Shown in pieces: positions 36,329 to 46,833 of a stretch of DNA of 64,000 bases; position 1 is the stretch's first letter; each line of letters opens with the position of its first letter. A program made the translations under genes and the position numbers. The DNA comes from Flavobacterium tegetincola DSM 22377 (GTDB lineage Bacteria; Bacteroidota; Bacteroidia; Flavobacteriales; Flavobacteriaceae): NCBI RefSeq assembly GCF_000425485.1, contig NZ_KE384383.1, positions 327,981-391,980 of the forward strand, given 5' to 3'. A model generated the notes under the pieces. It was given only the letters and a program-made list of their open reading frames with translations, was not told the DNA's origin and searched no databases.

Positions 36329-38866
36329 TTATAGCTCTTTCCGTAAAACCTCCAATGGCGAATTTTGTAACACTGATTTTAAATTACTTAAGCCAATTAA
36401 TACTACCAATACTGTAATTCCAGGTATAAAAATTAAAAAGGGAATGACAGACGGTATAAATGGCTGTTTGAACAAAAACAGCGCAAGTAATTGACTTCCA
36501 ATTAAGGATAGTAAAACCCCTGTTAAACTTCCTAACAGTCCTAAATATACATATTCTAAGGCTGTTATTTGTACTATTTGCTTGCTTTTTGCACCTAAAG
36601 TTCGCAGTAAAACACTTTCCTTGATTCTTTGATATTTGCTATTTCTAACCGAACCTACAAGAACAATTAATCCTGTTAGGATACTAAAGAACGCCATAAA
36701 GTTAATGACCCATGAAATTTTATCTAGAATATCTTCTACGATGGTAAACACTTGACGTAAATCGAGTATCGTGACATTGGGATAGTGTACGACCAAATCC
36801 CGTTGCAATTCGGCAGAACTTTCTTTGTTAGGAACATACGTTGTCATCACATTAAATTGAGGTGCATTTTCTAAGACGCCGCTTGGAAATAAAACCATAA
36901 AATTAATTTGCAAACTCGTCCAATCCACTTTCCGAATACTACTTACATAAGTTTCCATTAGAACACCTTGCACGTTAAAAACAACTGCATCGCCCAACTT
37001 TAATCCTGCATCTTCGGCCATATTATCTGAAATAGAAATCGGAATGGGTTTTCCAAGTACCGCTGTTCCAATCCAATCTCCTTCTACTATTTCTTCGGTT
37101 TCCGTTAAGGAATCGCGGTAGGTGACTCTAAACTCTCTATTCAAAACCCATTTTCTCATGTTAATGGTTGTATCCTGACGCATTTCGTTTACCGATCTGC
37201 CACGAATGCGTTCCATTCTCATTGTGATGATAGGAACATTAGCAATAACTTCTAAACCTTTGCTTTCAAATGTTTGCAACAACGCTGCCTCTTGTTCGGC
37301 TTGCACATCAAGTAAAATGATGTTGGCGTCATTTTTTTTATTTTCTATAGTAGTTTTAGCTAATAAAATATCTTTTGTAAAATATAACGTACTGATTAAA
37401 AATGTACCTAAACCAATAGCCAAAACAAGCACCATCGTTTGATTATTAGGTCGAAATAAGTTCAGTAAACTCTGCCGTTTGGTATAACCCCAAGAAGTGG
37501 GAAAAAATTTTTTAATCGCCTGAATGAATAATTGAGCCACACCTGCCATAATTGCGAGCGTGATGAAAATTCCAGCCGTAAAAATCATTCCATCAGCAGC
37601 ATCTTTCAGCATCCAAAACGAGAAAAGAAATATAAAAAGCACAATGGTGAAGTAAACGGTAATACGTGCAAATTTTGGTTTTTTCAAATTATCTTCCGCA
37701 CCTCTTAAAACTTCTAACGGTGCCACATACCAAGTGCCCAACAACGGTAATAACGCAAACAGTACTGACATAAGTACACCCAAAGCAATACCCATAATTA
37801 AAGGTTGAATGGATATAATTATTTCAATGTCAAATGGTAAAAAGTCTTGTAAAATATAAGGAAAAGCAAATTGTAAGCCCGTTCCAATCCCAGAACCGAT
37901 AACGCCACCTATAAAGCCAATGCTAATGATTTGAAGCAGGTAAATCAGAAAGGCTTGTGTTCTAGATGCACCTAAACATTTTAAAACCGCCACACTTTTT
38001 AATTTTTCCTTAATATAAATATGAACCGAACTAGCAATACCAATGCAACCGAGTAATAATGCGATGAAAGCAACTAAATTTAAAAACCGACTGACATTAT
38101 CGTATCGTTTTCCTAAGTTTTCGCTGGTGCTGACATGCGTGTCTAGATCAGCATTCTCAGCATTTAAAATCGGATTCAGTTTTTCAGTCAATGCAGTTAA
38201 GTTCGTTTCAGGTGCATTAAAAAAATACTGGTATTCTTTTCTACTTCCCAATTGCAACAAGTTGGTTTTTTCTAATAATGAGAAGGGAATTAAAACAGTT
38301 GGCGTTACAGAAGATGAAATTGCTGTGCTTCCTGGAATGGATTGCAGCGCACCAATCACTGGAAGTGTCAAGTCGCCTATTTTTATAGAATCGCCTGCTG
38401 TAATATTATATTGTAAAAGCAATGTCGCATCCACCAAAGCGCCTTTTAAACTTTGATAGGTTGCACCTGCTTTAGCGGGTTCACTTGCAATGGTACCATA
38501 AAATGGAAATGGCCCTTCCATAGCGCGAACTTTTACTAATTTTGTTCCGCCATTTTTTGGAAAAGCGGCCATTGAAGCAAAGTTGACTTCCATAGCATCG
38601 GCTCCCAAAGAGTCTACAATGGCGAGAACTTTCTTAGACGGCTCTTGTTTACTGTCTATAATAAAATCGGCACCCATTAGCGATTTTGACTGCTTCTGGA
38701 TATTTTGCTTTAAGTTTTCGCTAAAAAGTTGGATGGAAACTACTGCGGCAATACCTAAAATTATGGACGCCATAAAAAGCAGCAAACGCGAAAGACTTGC
38801 TCTACCGTCCCGCCATGCCATTTTTAAAAGCCATTTGAAATTCAATTTTGGAGTAGTCGCATTCAT
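36329..38866 (-). CDS. ABC transporter permease, YbbP type
   Basis: The 845-residue product has a TM helix near residue 25, a periplasmic region of about 220 residues, a first FtsX domain (VAFIALLLGCIGIASSVHIYI), two or more further helices, a second periplasmic region and a C-terminal FtsX domain (INFMAFFSILTGLIVLVGSVR, VLLRTLGAKSKQIVQI). This ten-helix arrangement is that of YbbP. With the ATPase encoded just upstream (start and stop overlap by one base, TAATG) and the divergent TesA-like gene, it reproduces the ybbA-ybbP-tesA cluster. The substrate is unknown; lipids are suspected. Confidence 0.9.
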   Translation of the reverse strand: MNATTPKLNFKWLLKMAWRDGRASLSRLLLFMASIILGIAAVVSIQLFSENLKQNIQKQSKSLMGADFIIDSKQEPSKKVLAIVDSLGADAMEVNFASMAAFPKNGGTKLVKVRAMEGPFPFYGTIASEPAKAGATYQSLKGALVDATLLLQYNITAGDSIKIGDLTLPVIGALQSIPGSTAISSSVTPTVLIPFSLLEKTNLLQLGSRKEYQYFFNAPETNLTALTEKLNPILNAENADLDTHVSTSENLGKRYDNVSRFLNLVAFIALLLGCIGIASSVHIYIKEKLKSVAVLKCLGASRTQAFLIYLLQIISIGFIGGVIGSGIGTGLQFAFPYILQDFLPFDIEIIISIQPLIMGIALGVLMSVLFALLPLLGTWYVAPLEVLRGAEDNLKKPKFARITVYFTIVLFIFLFSFWMLKDAADGMIFTAGIFITLAIMAGVAQLFIQAIKKFFPTSWGYTKRQSLLNLFRPNNQTMVLVLAIGLGTFLISTLYFTKDILLAKTTIENKKNDANIILLDVQAEQEAALLQTFESKGLEVIANVPIITMRMERIRGRSVNEMRQDTTINMRKWVLNREFRVTYRDSLTETEEIVEGDWIGTAVLGKPIPISISDNMAEDAGLKLGDAVVFNVQGVLMETYVSSIRKVDWTSLQINFMVLFPSGVLENAPQFNVMTTYVPNKESSAELQRDLVVHYPNVTILDLRQVFTIVEDILDKISWVINFMAFFSILTGLIVLVGSVRNSKYQRIKESVLLRTLGAKSKQIVQITALEYVYLGLLGSLTGVLLSLIGSQLLALFLFKQPFIPSVIPFLIFIPGITVLVVLIGLSNLKSVLQNSPLEVLRKEL

Positions 38867-39555
38867 TAAACAGTTGTCGTTTTTTCGTTTGAGATAATTT
38901 TTCCACCTTTTAAGCGTAGAATTTGCTGCGTTCGATTGGCTAAATCTAAATCGTGGGTGATAATTACTAGTGTGGTACCCGCTTCCTTATTGAGCTCAAA
39001 AAGCAACTGAATGACTTTTTCGCCCGTTTCCTCATCTAAATTTCCGGTAGGTTCATCTGCAAATAAAATTGAGGGTTTGTTTGAAAAGGCTCGTGCCAAA
39101 GCCACTCGTTGTTGTTCGCCTCCGGATAATTGAGACGGATAATGGTGCAAACGATCGCCCAGTCCCACTTTTTCTAACAAAGCAATTCCAGATTTTGCTG
39201 CATTTTTTTCACCTTGTAATTCTAACGGAACAATCACGTTTTCTAACGCAGTTAAAGTGGGCAACAATTGAAAATTCTGAAAGATAAAACCAACTTCTTT
39301 GTTTCGCAAAGCAGCACGTTCATCTTCATTCAAATCTTCTAAACGTGTGCCACACAATTCAATACTACCTGATGTGGGATAATCTAAACCTGCACAAAGT
39401 CCCAATAACGTAGTTTTTCCGCTTCCGGAAGGACCTACAATGGAGAAAATACAACCCTTTTCTACTTCAAAAGAGATATTGCTAATTACTGTTAATTTTT
39501 TAGAACCACTGGTATAAGTTTTCTCTAAATCATTAATCTTTAATATATTTGACAT
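38866..39555 (-). CDS. ABC transporter ATP-binding protein, YbbA type
   Basis: The 229-residue ATPase has Walker [12 protein letters not shown], signature [14 protein letters not shown], Walker [13 protein letters not shown] and the H-loop ITHDLDLA. It belongs to the LolD/MacB/YbbA mechanotransmission group. Its stop overlaps the permease start by one base, so the two are translationally coupled. The start lies 24 bp from the divergent TesA-like gene. Confidence 0.94.
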   Translation of the reverse strand: MSNILKINDLEKTYTSGSKKLTVISNISFEVEKGCIFSIVGPSGSGKTTLLGLCAGLDYPTSGSIELCGTRLEDLNEDERAALRNKEVGFIFQNFQLLPTLTALENVIVPLELQGEKNAAKSGIALLEKVGLGDRLHHYPSQLSGGEQQRVALARAFSNKPSILFADEPTGNLDEETGEKVIQLLFELNKEAGTTLVIITHDLDLANRTQQILRLKGGKIISNEKTTTV

Positions 39556-39579
39556 TCTTTACTAAATTTTTTATAGAAC

Positions 39580-40326
39580 ATGATTATTCCGAAAAATAAA
39601 CAATTGATACTAAATACCACAACTACAACTCTAAAGATTTTCACAAAACTTTCGCGCGTTTTTTTATTGCTTTTGTTAGTGGCTTGCAAGTCTGATAATT
39701 CAGAAAAAATAAGTGTTTCACAAACTGCAGTTTCTGAAAATTCGGCAGAAGAAACAAGCACAAGTAGTGCAAAAAAAATTATATTTTTTGGAGATAGTTT
39801 GACTGCAGGTTATGGTTTAGACGATGTTGATGAAGCATTTCCAGGAATCATTCAGGGTAAAATTGATGCTTTAGATTTGGACTACACCGTCGTCAATTCT
39901 GGTGTAAGTGGCGAAACGACTTCTGGCGGTAAAAACAGAATTGAATGGGTTTTAAATGATGAACCCAGCATCTTTGTATTAGAATTAGGTGCAAATGACG
40001 GCTTGAGAGGTGTGCCGTTGCAAGAGACAACAAATAATTTGCAGTTTATAATAGATGCGGTTCATAACAAATATCCTACGTCTAAAATTATAATAGCCGG
40101 AATGCAACTTCCTCCCAACATGGGTCAAAAATATACTACAGAATTTAAAAATTTGTTTTCATCATTGGCAGAAAAAAACAAGTTGCAGTTAGTTCCATTT
40201 TTACTTGAAAATGTAGGAGGTATCGCTACTTTAAATCAATCGGATGGCATTCACCCAACAAAGGAAGGACACCAAATATTGGCTACAAACGTTTGGAATG
40301 TCTTACAACCTCTTTTAGAAAAATAA
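39580..40326 (+). CDS. tesA: TesA-like arylesterase / lysophospholipase (SGNH hydrolase)
   Basis: The product has a long lipoprotein-type N-terminus (hydrophobic LSRVFLLLLLVAC, Cys36) and an SGNH hydrolase domain: block I FFGDSLTAGYG, block II VNSGVSGETTSGG, block III LELGANDGLRG and block V DGIHPTKEGH. It should hydrolyse thioesters or lysophospholipids outside the cytoplasm. It is divergent from the ybbAP-like pair with only 24 bp between the starts, so their promoters must overlap or lie in coding DNA. Confidence 0.88.
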   Translation: MIIPKNKQLILNTTTTTLKIFTKLSRVFLLLLLVACKSDNSEKISVSQTAVSENSAEETSTSSAKKIIFFGDSLTAGYGLDDVDEAFPGIIQGKIDALDLDYTVVNSGVSGETTSGGKNRIEWVLNDEPSIFVLELGANDGLRGVPLQETTNNLQFIIDAVHNKYPTSKIIIAGMQLPPNMGQKYTTEFKNLFSSLAEKNKLQLVPFLLENVGGIATLNQSDGIHPTKEGHQILATNVWNVLQPLLEK

Positions 40327-40383
40327 GATTCAGAGTACAATTTACGTTCATTTAGCAAATAGAAATAGTATATTAGTATAAAA

Positions 40384-40429
40384 AAATTCAGCTAAAATGA
40401 TGCTTATATGCAACACATTAGCTGAATTT
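40384..40429. terminator. Bidirectional terminator-like hairpin
   Basis: AAATTCAGCTAA (40384-40395) pairs perfectly with TTAGCTGAATTT (40418-40429) across a 22-base loop, between the convergent tesA-like and GyrI-like genes. Confidence 0.65.
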
Positions 40430-40515
40430 ATAATAGAAACAGGAATTCTATTTACTTCCTTTTTTGTACTATAAAAAATACAGAAAAGTAATTGATTTAC
40501 TAGACGTACTAGTAT

Positions 40516-40953
40516 TTATTCCTTATTCAATCCTGTAAATTCCCGATATTCTTTTCCCAAGGGAACCATACATTTTACGTCATTTTCATTGATGTACCAT
40601 TCAAGACAATATCCGTGTGGATCTACTTCATGTTGTTTCAACAGTAACGAAAAAGCGTGTCGGATGCTGTCCGGATTTTCGGCGTAATTGTAAATGTAAA
40701 AAGTATTGTACGGTCCATTCTTGATGACAAAAGTTTCTAATCCAGGCATACTTTCGCCCTCCATAATTTCGGCTGCTGCTTTATAGATTATGATACCGTT
40801 GTGATCCGGATACGATATCCCGAAATAATCACGACGGCCATTTTGTGGCAGTAATGCTTGAAGTTGTTCATGTGCGGCTGCAATTCCTTCTGGGAAACTT
40901 TCTGCCGTTACGCAATACGTTGCTACATCTTTTTGAAAGTTATAATTTTCCAT
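40516..40953 (-). CDS. GyrI/effector-binding-domain protein
   Basis: The 145-residue product resembles the GyrI-like or bacterial transcription-activator effector-binding fold, with duplicated SHS2-type halves: FPEGIAAAHEQLQALLP, DYFGISYPDHNGIIIYKA, and YCLEWYINENDVKCMVPL near the end. It has no DNA-binding domain. Its function is not established; related proteins sequester or hydrolyse small molecules. It lies 77 bp after the acyl-CoA ligase on the same strand and may be co-transcribed. Confidence 0.65.
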   Translation of the reverse strand: MENYNFQKDVATYCVTAESFPEGIAAAHEQLQALLPQNGRRDYFGISYPDHNGIIIYKAAAEIMEGESMPGLETFVIKNGPYNTFYIYNYAENPDSIRHAFSLLLKQHEVDPHGYCLEWYINENDVKCMVPLGKEYREFTGLNKE

Positions 40954-41030
40954 TTTTATTTATTGTTGTCAGTTTTCAGTATCCGAAATATCAGTTTATA
41001 AACGGTGTACTGTATTTTGTTTTTGATTTT

Positions 41031-42803
41031 TTAGTTTGTGTAAATTTTTGCGTATAAATCTTTATAAATTTCCATCATAATTTTACGTTTCAATTTCATC
41101 GTTGGCGTAAGTTGACCTCCGTCTACTGTCCATAAATCGGGTGTCAATTCAAAGCGTTTGATTTGTTCCCAATGTCCAAATTTCTTGTTGATTTCGTCCA
41201 CTTCCTCTTTAAATCGATTTTGGATGGTTTCATTTTGAATCAATTCTTCATTTGTACCAACATTTAAACCTTTTTTCTTCGCCCATTTTTTTACAAATTC
41301 AAAATCGGGTTGAATAAAAGCACCTGGCATTTTCTCGCCATCGCCAACCACCATAATTTCGCCAATAAAGCGCGATTGTTTCATCGCGTTTTCAATAAGT
41401 TGAGGTGCAATGTACTTTCCACCGGAAGTTTTGAACATCTCTTTCTTACGATCGGTAATTTTTAAAAATCCTTCTGAATCAATTTCACCGATATCTCCAG
41501 TATGAAAATAACCGTCCTTAATTGCTTCGTCTGTTTTTTCTTGGTCTTTGAAATACCCCATCATCACATTCGGTCCCTTGCAAAGAATCTCGCCATCTTC
41601 GGCAATTTTTACTTCTACATTGTCAATTACTTTACCAACAGTTCCCACCTTGAAACCACGGTTTCGCATATCGTTTACCGCAATTACGGGAGACGTTTCT
41701 GTCAAGCCGTAGCCTTCCATTACGGGAATTTCGGCAGCTGCAAAAATTCTACTCAAACGCGGTTGTAATGCCGCACTTCCCGAAACCATTAAATTCAAGT
41801 TGCCACCCAAGCCCGCTTTCCACTTACTGAAAATAAGCTTTCGTGCTAATTTCAATTGAGTTTCATACCACCAGCCGTTTTTGCCGTAAGGCTCAAAACG
41901 CAGTCCCAAATCAATCGCCCAGAAAAACAAAGCTTTTTTAATACCACTTAAATCCGCTCCTTTTGCATAGATTTTATCATATACTTTTTCTAAGAGCCTT
42001 GGTACCGCAGTAATTACATGTGGTTTGGTTTCGTTGAGGTTGTCACTTAATTTATCAATGGATTCTGCAAAATAGATTCCCACGCCATAATACTGATACA
42101 AGTAAACCACCATTCTTTCAAAAATGTGGCAAATTGGTAAGAAACTCAAGGCTTTGGTTTTACCGCCTTCAAAGGGAATTCTTTTTTCACTGTTTAATAC
42201 ATCAGAAACAATGTTTTTATGCGAAAGCATTACACCTTTAGGTCGGCCAGTAGTTCCGGAAGTATAAATGATGGTAGCCAAATCTTCTCCAGATACGGCA
42301 TCTTTAGCAGCATTAACCTCTTCTTGATTGCTTTCATCTTTTCCCAAATCTAGGACTTCCTGCCAATTTTTACAACCAGAAATTGTTTCAAAAGAATATA
42401 CTTCTTTTAAATTTGGAATATTTTTTCGGATGGCATTTACCTTTTCTAAAACGGTAGTATCGGAAACGAAGCAATATTCAGCCTCCGAATGATTCAATAT
42501 ATACTCATAATCTTCTTCGGAAATGGTAGGATAAACGGGTACATTTTGAGCACCGAGCTGAAGAATTCCTATATCCAGAATATGCCACTCTGTTCTATTG
42601 TTCGATGAAATTACGGCTATTTTGGTGTCTCTTTTCACGCCCATTCGCAGCAAGCCGCGCGAAAAAGTATTGGCTAATGAAATATATTCATCGGTGGAAG
42701 TTTTAATCCATTCACCATTTTTTTTGGTTACCAAAGCATCGGGAATGTTATGCTTCTGCTGTTGGTGGTACGGAAAGTCGAATAATCGGGTGATGGCAGC
42801 CAT
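41031..42803 (-). CDS. Long-chain acyl-CoA synthetase (AMP-binding)
   Basis: This enzyme activates fatty acids to acyl-CoA via acyl-AMP. The 590-residue product has the P-loop IIYTSGTTGRPKGVMLSHKN, the adenine-binding YGLTETSP, the DGYFHTGDIGEID motif and a C-terminal catalytic Lys region (LKRKIMMEIYKDLY). It belongs to the FAA1/FadD15-like group. It would feed the beta-oxidation operon 8 kb upstream but is not linked to it transcriptionally. Confidence 0.92.
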   Translation of the reverse strand: MAAITRLFDFPYHQQQKHNIPDALVTKKNGEWIKTSTDEYISLANTFSRGLLRMGVKRDTKIAVISSNNRTEWHILDIGILQLGAQNVPVYPTISEEDYEYILNHSEAEYCFVSDTTVLEKVNAIRKNIPNLKEVYSFETISGCKNWQEVLDLGKDESNQEEVNAAKDAVSGEDLATIIYTSGTTGRPKGVMLSHKNIVSDVLNSEKRIPFEGGKTKALSFLPICHIFERMVVYLYQYYGVGIYFAESIDKLSDNLNETKPHVITAVPRLLEKVYDKIYAKGADLSGIKKALFFWAIDLGLRFEPYGKNGWWYETQLKLARKLIFSKWKAGLGGNLNLMVSGSAALQPRLSRIFAAAEIPVMEGYGLTETSPVIAVNDMRNRGFKVGTVGKVIDNVEVKIAEDGEILCKGPNVMMGYFKDQEKTDEAIKDGYFHTGDIGEIDSEGFLKITDRKKEMFKTSGGKYIAPQLIENAMKQSRFIGEIMVVGDGEKMPGAFIQPDFEFVKKWAKKKGLNVGTNEELIQNETIQNRFKEEVDEINKKFGHWEQIKRFELTPDLWTVDGGQLTPTMKLKRKIMMEIYKDLYAKIYTN

Positions 42804-42896
42804 TGTACATTATTGTTTTTGTTGCATGCAAATTAATTAATAATTATTTCATGCACAATATTTTGCGCTATTATTAGATTTTCCTTATGAAAGATG

Positions 42897-42904
42897 TAAT
42901 TTTG
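42897..42904 (+). promoter_or_regulatory. -7 element of the sulfatase-like gene
   Basis: TAATTTTG followed by CAC matches TAnnTTTG and lies 11 bases before the ATG at 42915. If used, it gives a very short leader to that ATG or a leader of about 30 nt to the ATG at 42939. Confidence 0.55.
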
Positions 42905-42914
42905 CACCCTTTAC

Positions 42915-44858
42915 ATGAATAAAAAATCGATAGAAGTTATGCCAAAAATTTTTAGAGGAAATGAATATAAAGTTTTGTTATATAGGCTTTTACTAGCGTA
43001 TGTTTTTTACTTTTTCGCTCGCTTGCTTTTTTTTATATATAACGCAAGTTTACTGAATATCAGCAGTACATATGAGTTTTTTAGACTTTATTACCACGGT
43101 TTAGCCTTTGATACTACTGCAATTTTGTACTCAAACGGATTGTTTATCATCTTGTCGATCATTCCGGCCGTAGTTAATACTAAAAGGAGTTATCAAAACA
43201 TGCTCTTTTATGTTTATTTTATATGCAATATTACAATTTGGAGTACTAATTTCATAGATTTAATTTACTACCGATTTATTTTTTCGCGGACCACATTTGC
43301 TGTAATGGACTCTTTGGAGCACGAGTCGAATAAGATGGTACTTTTTAGTAACTTTTTGGTCAATTATTGGCATGTATTCCTGTTGCTTTTTGTGTTAAGT
43401 GCGGGTTGGATTTATTTGTATAAAAAGGTAAAAGTGCGTCCTGAAACCCCTATGATTCATGGTAAATATTTTATTTTTTCGACGGTTGCTTTTTTAGGAA
43501 TTGTGACATTAGCCATTGGAGGAATACGAGGTGATTTTAAGAAAAGTACGCGTCCAATCAACTTGCTTGACGCCAACAGACATGTGACAAATGTGTCTCA
43601 AGGTGATTTTGTGCTCAATACGCCATTTGCAATTATTAGAACGTTGAACGTCAATACATTTAAGAATGTGTACATGGTTTCGGACAAAGACATTGAAACC
43701 TATGTGCAACCCATAAAGGAATACCATAACAATCCCGCATCTAAACCTAATGTAGTAGTGTTGATTATGGAAAGCAACGGTCGGGAATACTTTGGAAGTT
43801 TTAATAAAAATCAAAATATTCCAGGCTTTAAAGGGTATACTCCTTTTGTAGATTCGTTGGCCCAACACAGTTTAATATTTACCAACGCGTATGCAAATGG
43901 TTTTAAATCGATTCACGGAATGTCGTCTATTTTAGCAGGTGTTCCTTCATTTAAAGATGCGTATACCTCATCTGCATTTGTCAAGCAAAAAACGCAGTCC
44001 TTGGTTTCCGTTTTAAAAGAGGAAGGGTATGATACCAGCTTCTTTCACGGTGCTCCAAATGGATCAATGGGTTTTCTAGGTTTTGGAAATATTTTGGGGA
44101 TTGAGCATTATTACGGAAAAACGGAATACAATAATGATGCTGACTTTGACGGTGTTTGGGGAATTTGGGACGAACCGTTCTTCCACTATATGAAAACAGT
44201 CTTGGATAAGAAACCACAGCCTTTTATGGCGACTTTATTTTCGGTTTCTTCGCACGAGCCCTACAAAGTACCGGAGAAATATGCGGGAAAATTTCCAAAA
44301 GGCGATGTTAATATTCATGAAGGAATTGGATACAGCGATTATGCTTTGCGCCAATTTTTTGCAGCAGCAGAAAAGGAACCTTGGTTCAAGAATACCATTT
44401 TTGTATTGGTAGCCGATCATGCGAATACTATTTTTTACGATGAATACCGCAAAGAGTTCATGCGAAACACTGTTCCAATATTGTTTTATACAGCAGACGA
44501 ACGTTTTAAAGGAGTAAATGACGATTGGGCCCAACAAATTGATATATATCCAACAATTTTGGACATGATTGGATACCAAAAACCGTTTAGAAGTTGGGGA
44601 AGGAGTTTGATAAATGAAGGAGGTCAAGAGCCATTTGTAATCAAATTTTCGGCTAATTTGTACCAATACATGAGTGGAAATTACATTTGCACTTTCGATG
44701 GTAAAAAAGTGGTTGGCTTTTATGACAAAGACGACAAAGGAATGCTCAATAATTTGATTTCAAAGCGAACACCGGAAATGGAAATTTTAGAAATCAAGGT
44801 GAAATCTTTTATACAAGATTATATGAATCGAATTGTGGATAAGAAATTAGATATATAA
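42915..44858 (+). CDS. LTA-synthase-family membrane sulfatase
   Basis: The 647-residue product has about five N-terminal membrane helices (residues 20-215) and an extracytoplasmic sulfatase/alkaline-phosphatase domain: VVVLIMESNGREYFG (metal-binding), NGFKSIHGMSSILAG (nucleophile region) and FVLVADHAN (metal-binding). Proteins of this type transfer phosphoglycerol or phosphoethanolamine to surface lipids or glycans. Gram-negative members do not make lipoteichoic acid, so the acceptor is unknown. The start at 42915 or 42939 (MPKIFRGNE) is uncertain because the promoter is very close. Confidence 0.87.
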   Translation: MNKKSIEVMPKIFRGNEYKVLLYRLLLAYVFYFFARLLFFIYNASLLNISSTYEFFRLYYHGLAFDTTAILYSNGLFIILSIIPAVVNTKRSYQNMLFYVYFICNITIWSTNFIDLIYYRFIFSRTTFAVMDSLEHESNKMVLFSNFLVNYWHVFLLLFVLSAGWIYLYKKVKVRPETPMIHGKYFIFSTVAFLGIVTLAIGGIRGDFKKSTRPINLLDANRHVTNVSQGDFVLNTPFAIIRTLNVNTFKNVYMVSDKDIETYVQPIKEYHNNPASKPNVVVLIMESNGREYFGSFNKNQNIPGFKGYTPFVDSLAQHSLIFTNAYANGFKSIHGMSSILAGVPSFKDAYTSSAFVKQKTQSLVSVLKEEGYDTSFFHGAPNGSMGFLGFGNILGIEHYYGKTEYNNDADFDGVWGIWDEPFFHYMKTVLDKKPQPFMATLFSVSSHEPYKVPEKYAGKFPKGDVNIHEGIGYSDYALRQFFAAAEKEPWFKNTIFVLVADHANTIFYDEYRKEFMRNTVPILFYTADERFKGVNDDWAQQIDIYPTILDMIGYQKPFRSWGRSLINEGGQEPFVIKFSANLYQYMSGNYICTFDGKKVVGFYDKDDKGMLNNLISKRTPEMEILEIKVKSFIQDYMNRIVDKKLDI

Positions 44859-44862
44859 AATA

Positions 44863-44893
44863 AAAAAATCCCGTTTTAAACGGGATTTTTTGT
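44863..44893 (+). terminator. Rho-independent terminator
   Basis: AAAATCCCG (44865-44873) pairs with CGGGATTTT (44881-44889), followed by T, just after the sulfatase gene. Confidence 0.85.
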
Positions 44894-45046
44894 GCTATAA
44901 AATTTTTACTAAAGAAAAGATTTTAGGTAGGGGAGAAAGTGGTACAGTGCTTGAACAAACTCTTTATTTTCTAACACTAAAATCAATACATAGTAATGAC
45001 CTACAGTTCATATAATGCTTGAAATACAAACTAAATTTGAAGTTCT

Positions 45047-45802
45047 TTAAACTGCAGCTTCAACAATTGCTACAAAGTCATCTGCTTTTAAAGCTGCACC
45101 ACCAATCAATCCGCCGTCTACGTCAGGCTTAGAGAAAATTTCTTTGGCATTGTCTGGTTTTACGCTTCCTCCGTACAAAATGGCTACGTGTTGCGAAACG
45201 GAAGGTCCAAATTTTTCCTCTACCGTTTTACGGATAAAAGCATGCATTTCTTGCGCTTGTTCTGGAGAAGCCGTTTCGCCAGTTCCAATTGCCCAAACCG
45301 GTTCGTAAGCTAGAATAACGTTTGCCCAATCTTTTTCTTGCAAATGAAACAGACTTTCACTCAGTTGTTTTTCAACCAATTCAAAGTGACTATTCGCTTG
45401 ACGGTCTTTCAATTCTTCGCCGAAGCAAAAAATCACCAATAGATTATTTTTTAATGCTGTGTCTACTTTATTTTTTAGAAGTTCAGGCGTTTCATTAAAA
45501 TAAGCGCGGCGTTCAGAATGGCCTAAAATTACGCTCGTTACGCCAATTCCGTTTAGCATTGCTGCCGAAATTTCTCCTGTGAAAGCACCGCTTTCCGCTT
45601 GGTGCATATTTTGAGCTGCAACATTAATGTTGGTATATTCCAAATGTTGTACGGCAGAAGCCAAATTTACAAATGCTGGCGCTACAATGATGTGTACCGC
45701 AGCATCTGCTGGTAACTTGTTAATCAATTCGTTTAATAAATCTTCAGTTTCTTCTGCATTTTTATGCATTTTCCAGTTACCGGCTACAATTTTATCTCTC
45801 AT
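45047..45802 (-). CDS. tpiA: Triosephosphate isomerase
   Basis: This glycolytic enzyme interconverts dihydroxyacetone phosphate and glyceraldehyde-3-phosphate. The 251-residue product has GNWKMHKN with the substrate Lys, VILGHSERR with the catalytic His, the catalytic Glu in LAYEPVWAIGTG and the phosphate loop LYGGSVKPDN. It lies 18 bp after a TlpA-type thioredoxin gene and is probably co-transcribed with it. Confidence 0.96.
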   Translation of the reverse strand: MRDKIVAGNWKMHKNAEETEDLLNELINKLPADAAVHIIVAPAFVNLASAVQHLEYTNINVAAQNMHQAESGAFTGEISAAMLNGIGVTSVILGHSERRAYFNETPELLKNKVDTALKNNLLVIFCFGEELKDRQANSHFELVEKQLSESLFHLQEKDWANVILAYEPVWAIGTGETASPEQAQEMHAFIRKTVEEKFGPSVSQHVAILYGGSVKPDNAKEIFSKPDVDGGLIGGAALKADDFVAIVEAAV

Positions 45803-45820
45803 TATAATCTTATTATATTG

Positions 45821-46321
45821 TTATTTTTGTAAACTTTTAAGAACAGCAATCATTTTTGCATCATCAGCTTCAATAGCATTGTAATGTGCCACAGTTCCAT
45901 CTTTATCAACAACGATGTAACGGGGAATCCAGTCTAAATTAATGGCTTTTCCAAAAGCGCCTTTCATGCCTTCTTTGACCCAAAAATGAGTTCCTTTTAA
46001 TTCATGCTTTTCAATGCCAATGAGCCATTTATCATATTCTTTATCCATCGAAACGTATACATATTTTACGTCTGGAAATTGTTTTTGTAACTCCCTATAT
46101 TTTGGAAAACCTTTGATGCAATCGGAACACCAAGAAGCCCAAACATCAACGACAACTACGTTGCCTTTATTCGCGTCAATTACGTCTTGAAAAGTGGTTT
46201 CAGTTTGGTCTGTTGCGGTTAAAACACTGCTTAACGCTTCGGGTGCAAATTCAGTTTTTTGTGTTTCTGAGCAGGAAAGAGTTGCTAAAGCAAGTGCAAA
46301 GCAAATGAGTATTTTTTTCAT
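45821..46321 (-). CDS. TlpA-family thiol-disulfide reductase lipoprotein
   Basis: The lipoprotein signal LICFALALATLSC (Cys17) is followed by a thioredoxin-like domain with the active site WASWCSDC (CxxC) and a cis-Pro in the DWIPRYIVVDKDG region. It should reduce disulfides in the periplasm. A minus-strand TATCTTTG (46351-46344) 23 bp upstream is the likely -7 element. It leads the operon with tpiA. Confidence 0.87.
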   Translation of the reverse strand: MKKILICFALALATLSCSETQKTEFAPEALSSVLTATDQTETTFQDVIDANKGNVVVVDVWASWCSDCIKGFPKYRELQKQFPDVKYVYVSMDKEYDKWLIGIEKHELKGTHFWVKEGMKGAFGKAINLDWIPRYIVVDKDGTVAHYNAIEADDAKMIAVLKSLQK

Positions 46322-46833
46322 AATTATTTTTTTTTACGAATTACAAAGATAGGCAATCGATCGAAACTTTTTTGGTTTAGTAGAATTGAAAAATAACTTC
46401 CCTTTAATTTCTAAATTAAATGTTTGGGTCAATTAACTTATATTGCGCTACTTCAGTTATGGATTGAAACTTCATCCGAACTACTTTCTATACTTTTCAT
46501 TATTTTTTCCGAATCTCAAATAGTTTGTACTGCAATAATTCTTCTAAAAAATGAATCTATAATTCTAGAATCCACTTCCAGTTTTTGTGAAAACGCAAAA
46601 AATCGAAAAAAAAATTGATCTTATATTAATTAGTGCGACCGACTTATAAATTTTAATTATTATTTCTATGGTGCAAAAATTACAATATTAGAGAGAAAGT
46701 TATTTGGTAATAAAATTGAAACTTCTAAAAATAAAATTGAAGCGCTAAAATAGGTTCATGGTTTTGACAAAGACATGCAACTTACTTGTCAATGCTTTTT
46801 CAAGCTGACGCATTAATTCTGAATTAATTTCAA
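46322..46833. other. Intergenic region upstream of the tlpA-like gene
   Basis: The gap holds the -7 element TATCTTTG (minus strand, 46351-46344) for the TlpA/tpiA unit. The rest, about 470 bp, is AT-rich. A 64-codon open frame on the plus strand (46424-46618) has no coding character. I see no RNA gene or repeat. Confidence 0.4.

Noticed and set aside
46424..46618. 64-codon plus-strand frame
   Set aside because: Low-complexity composition and no start context. It overlaps nothing conserved.
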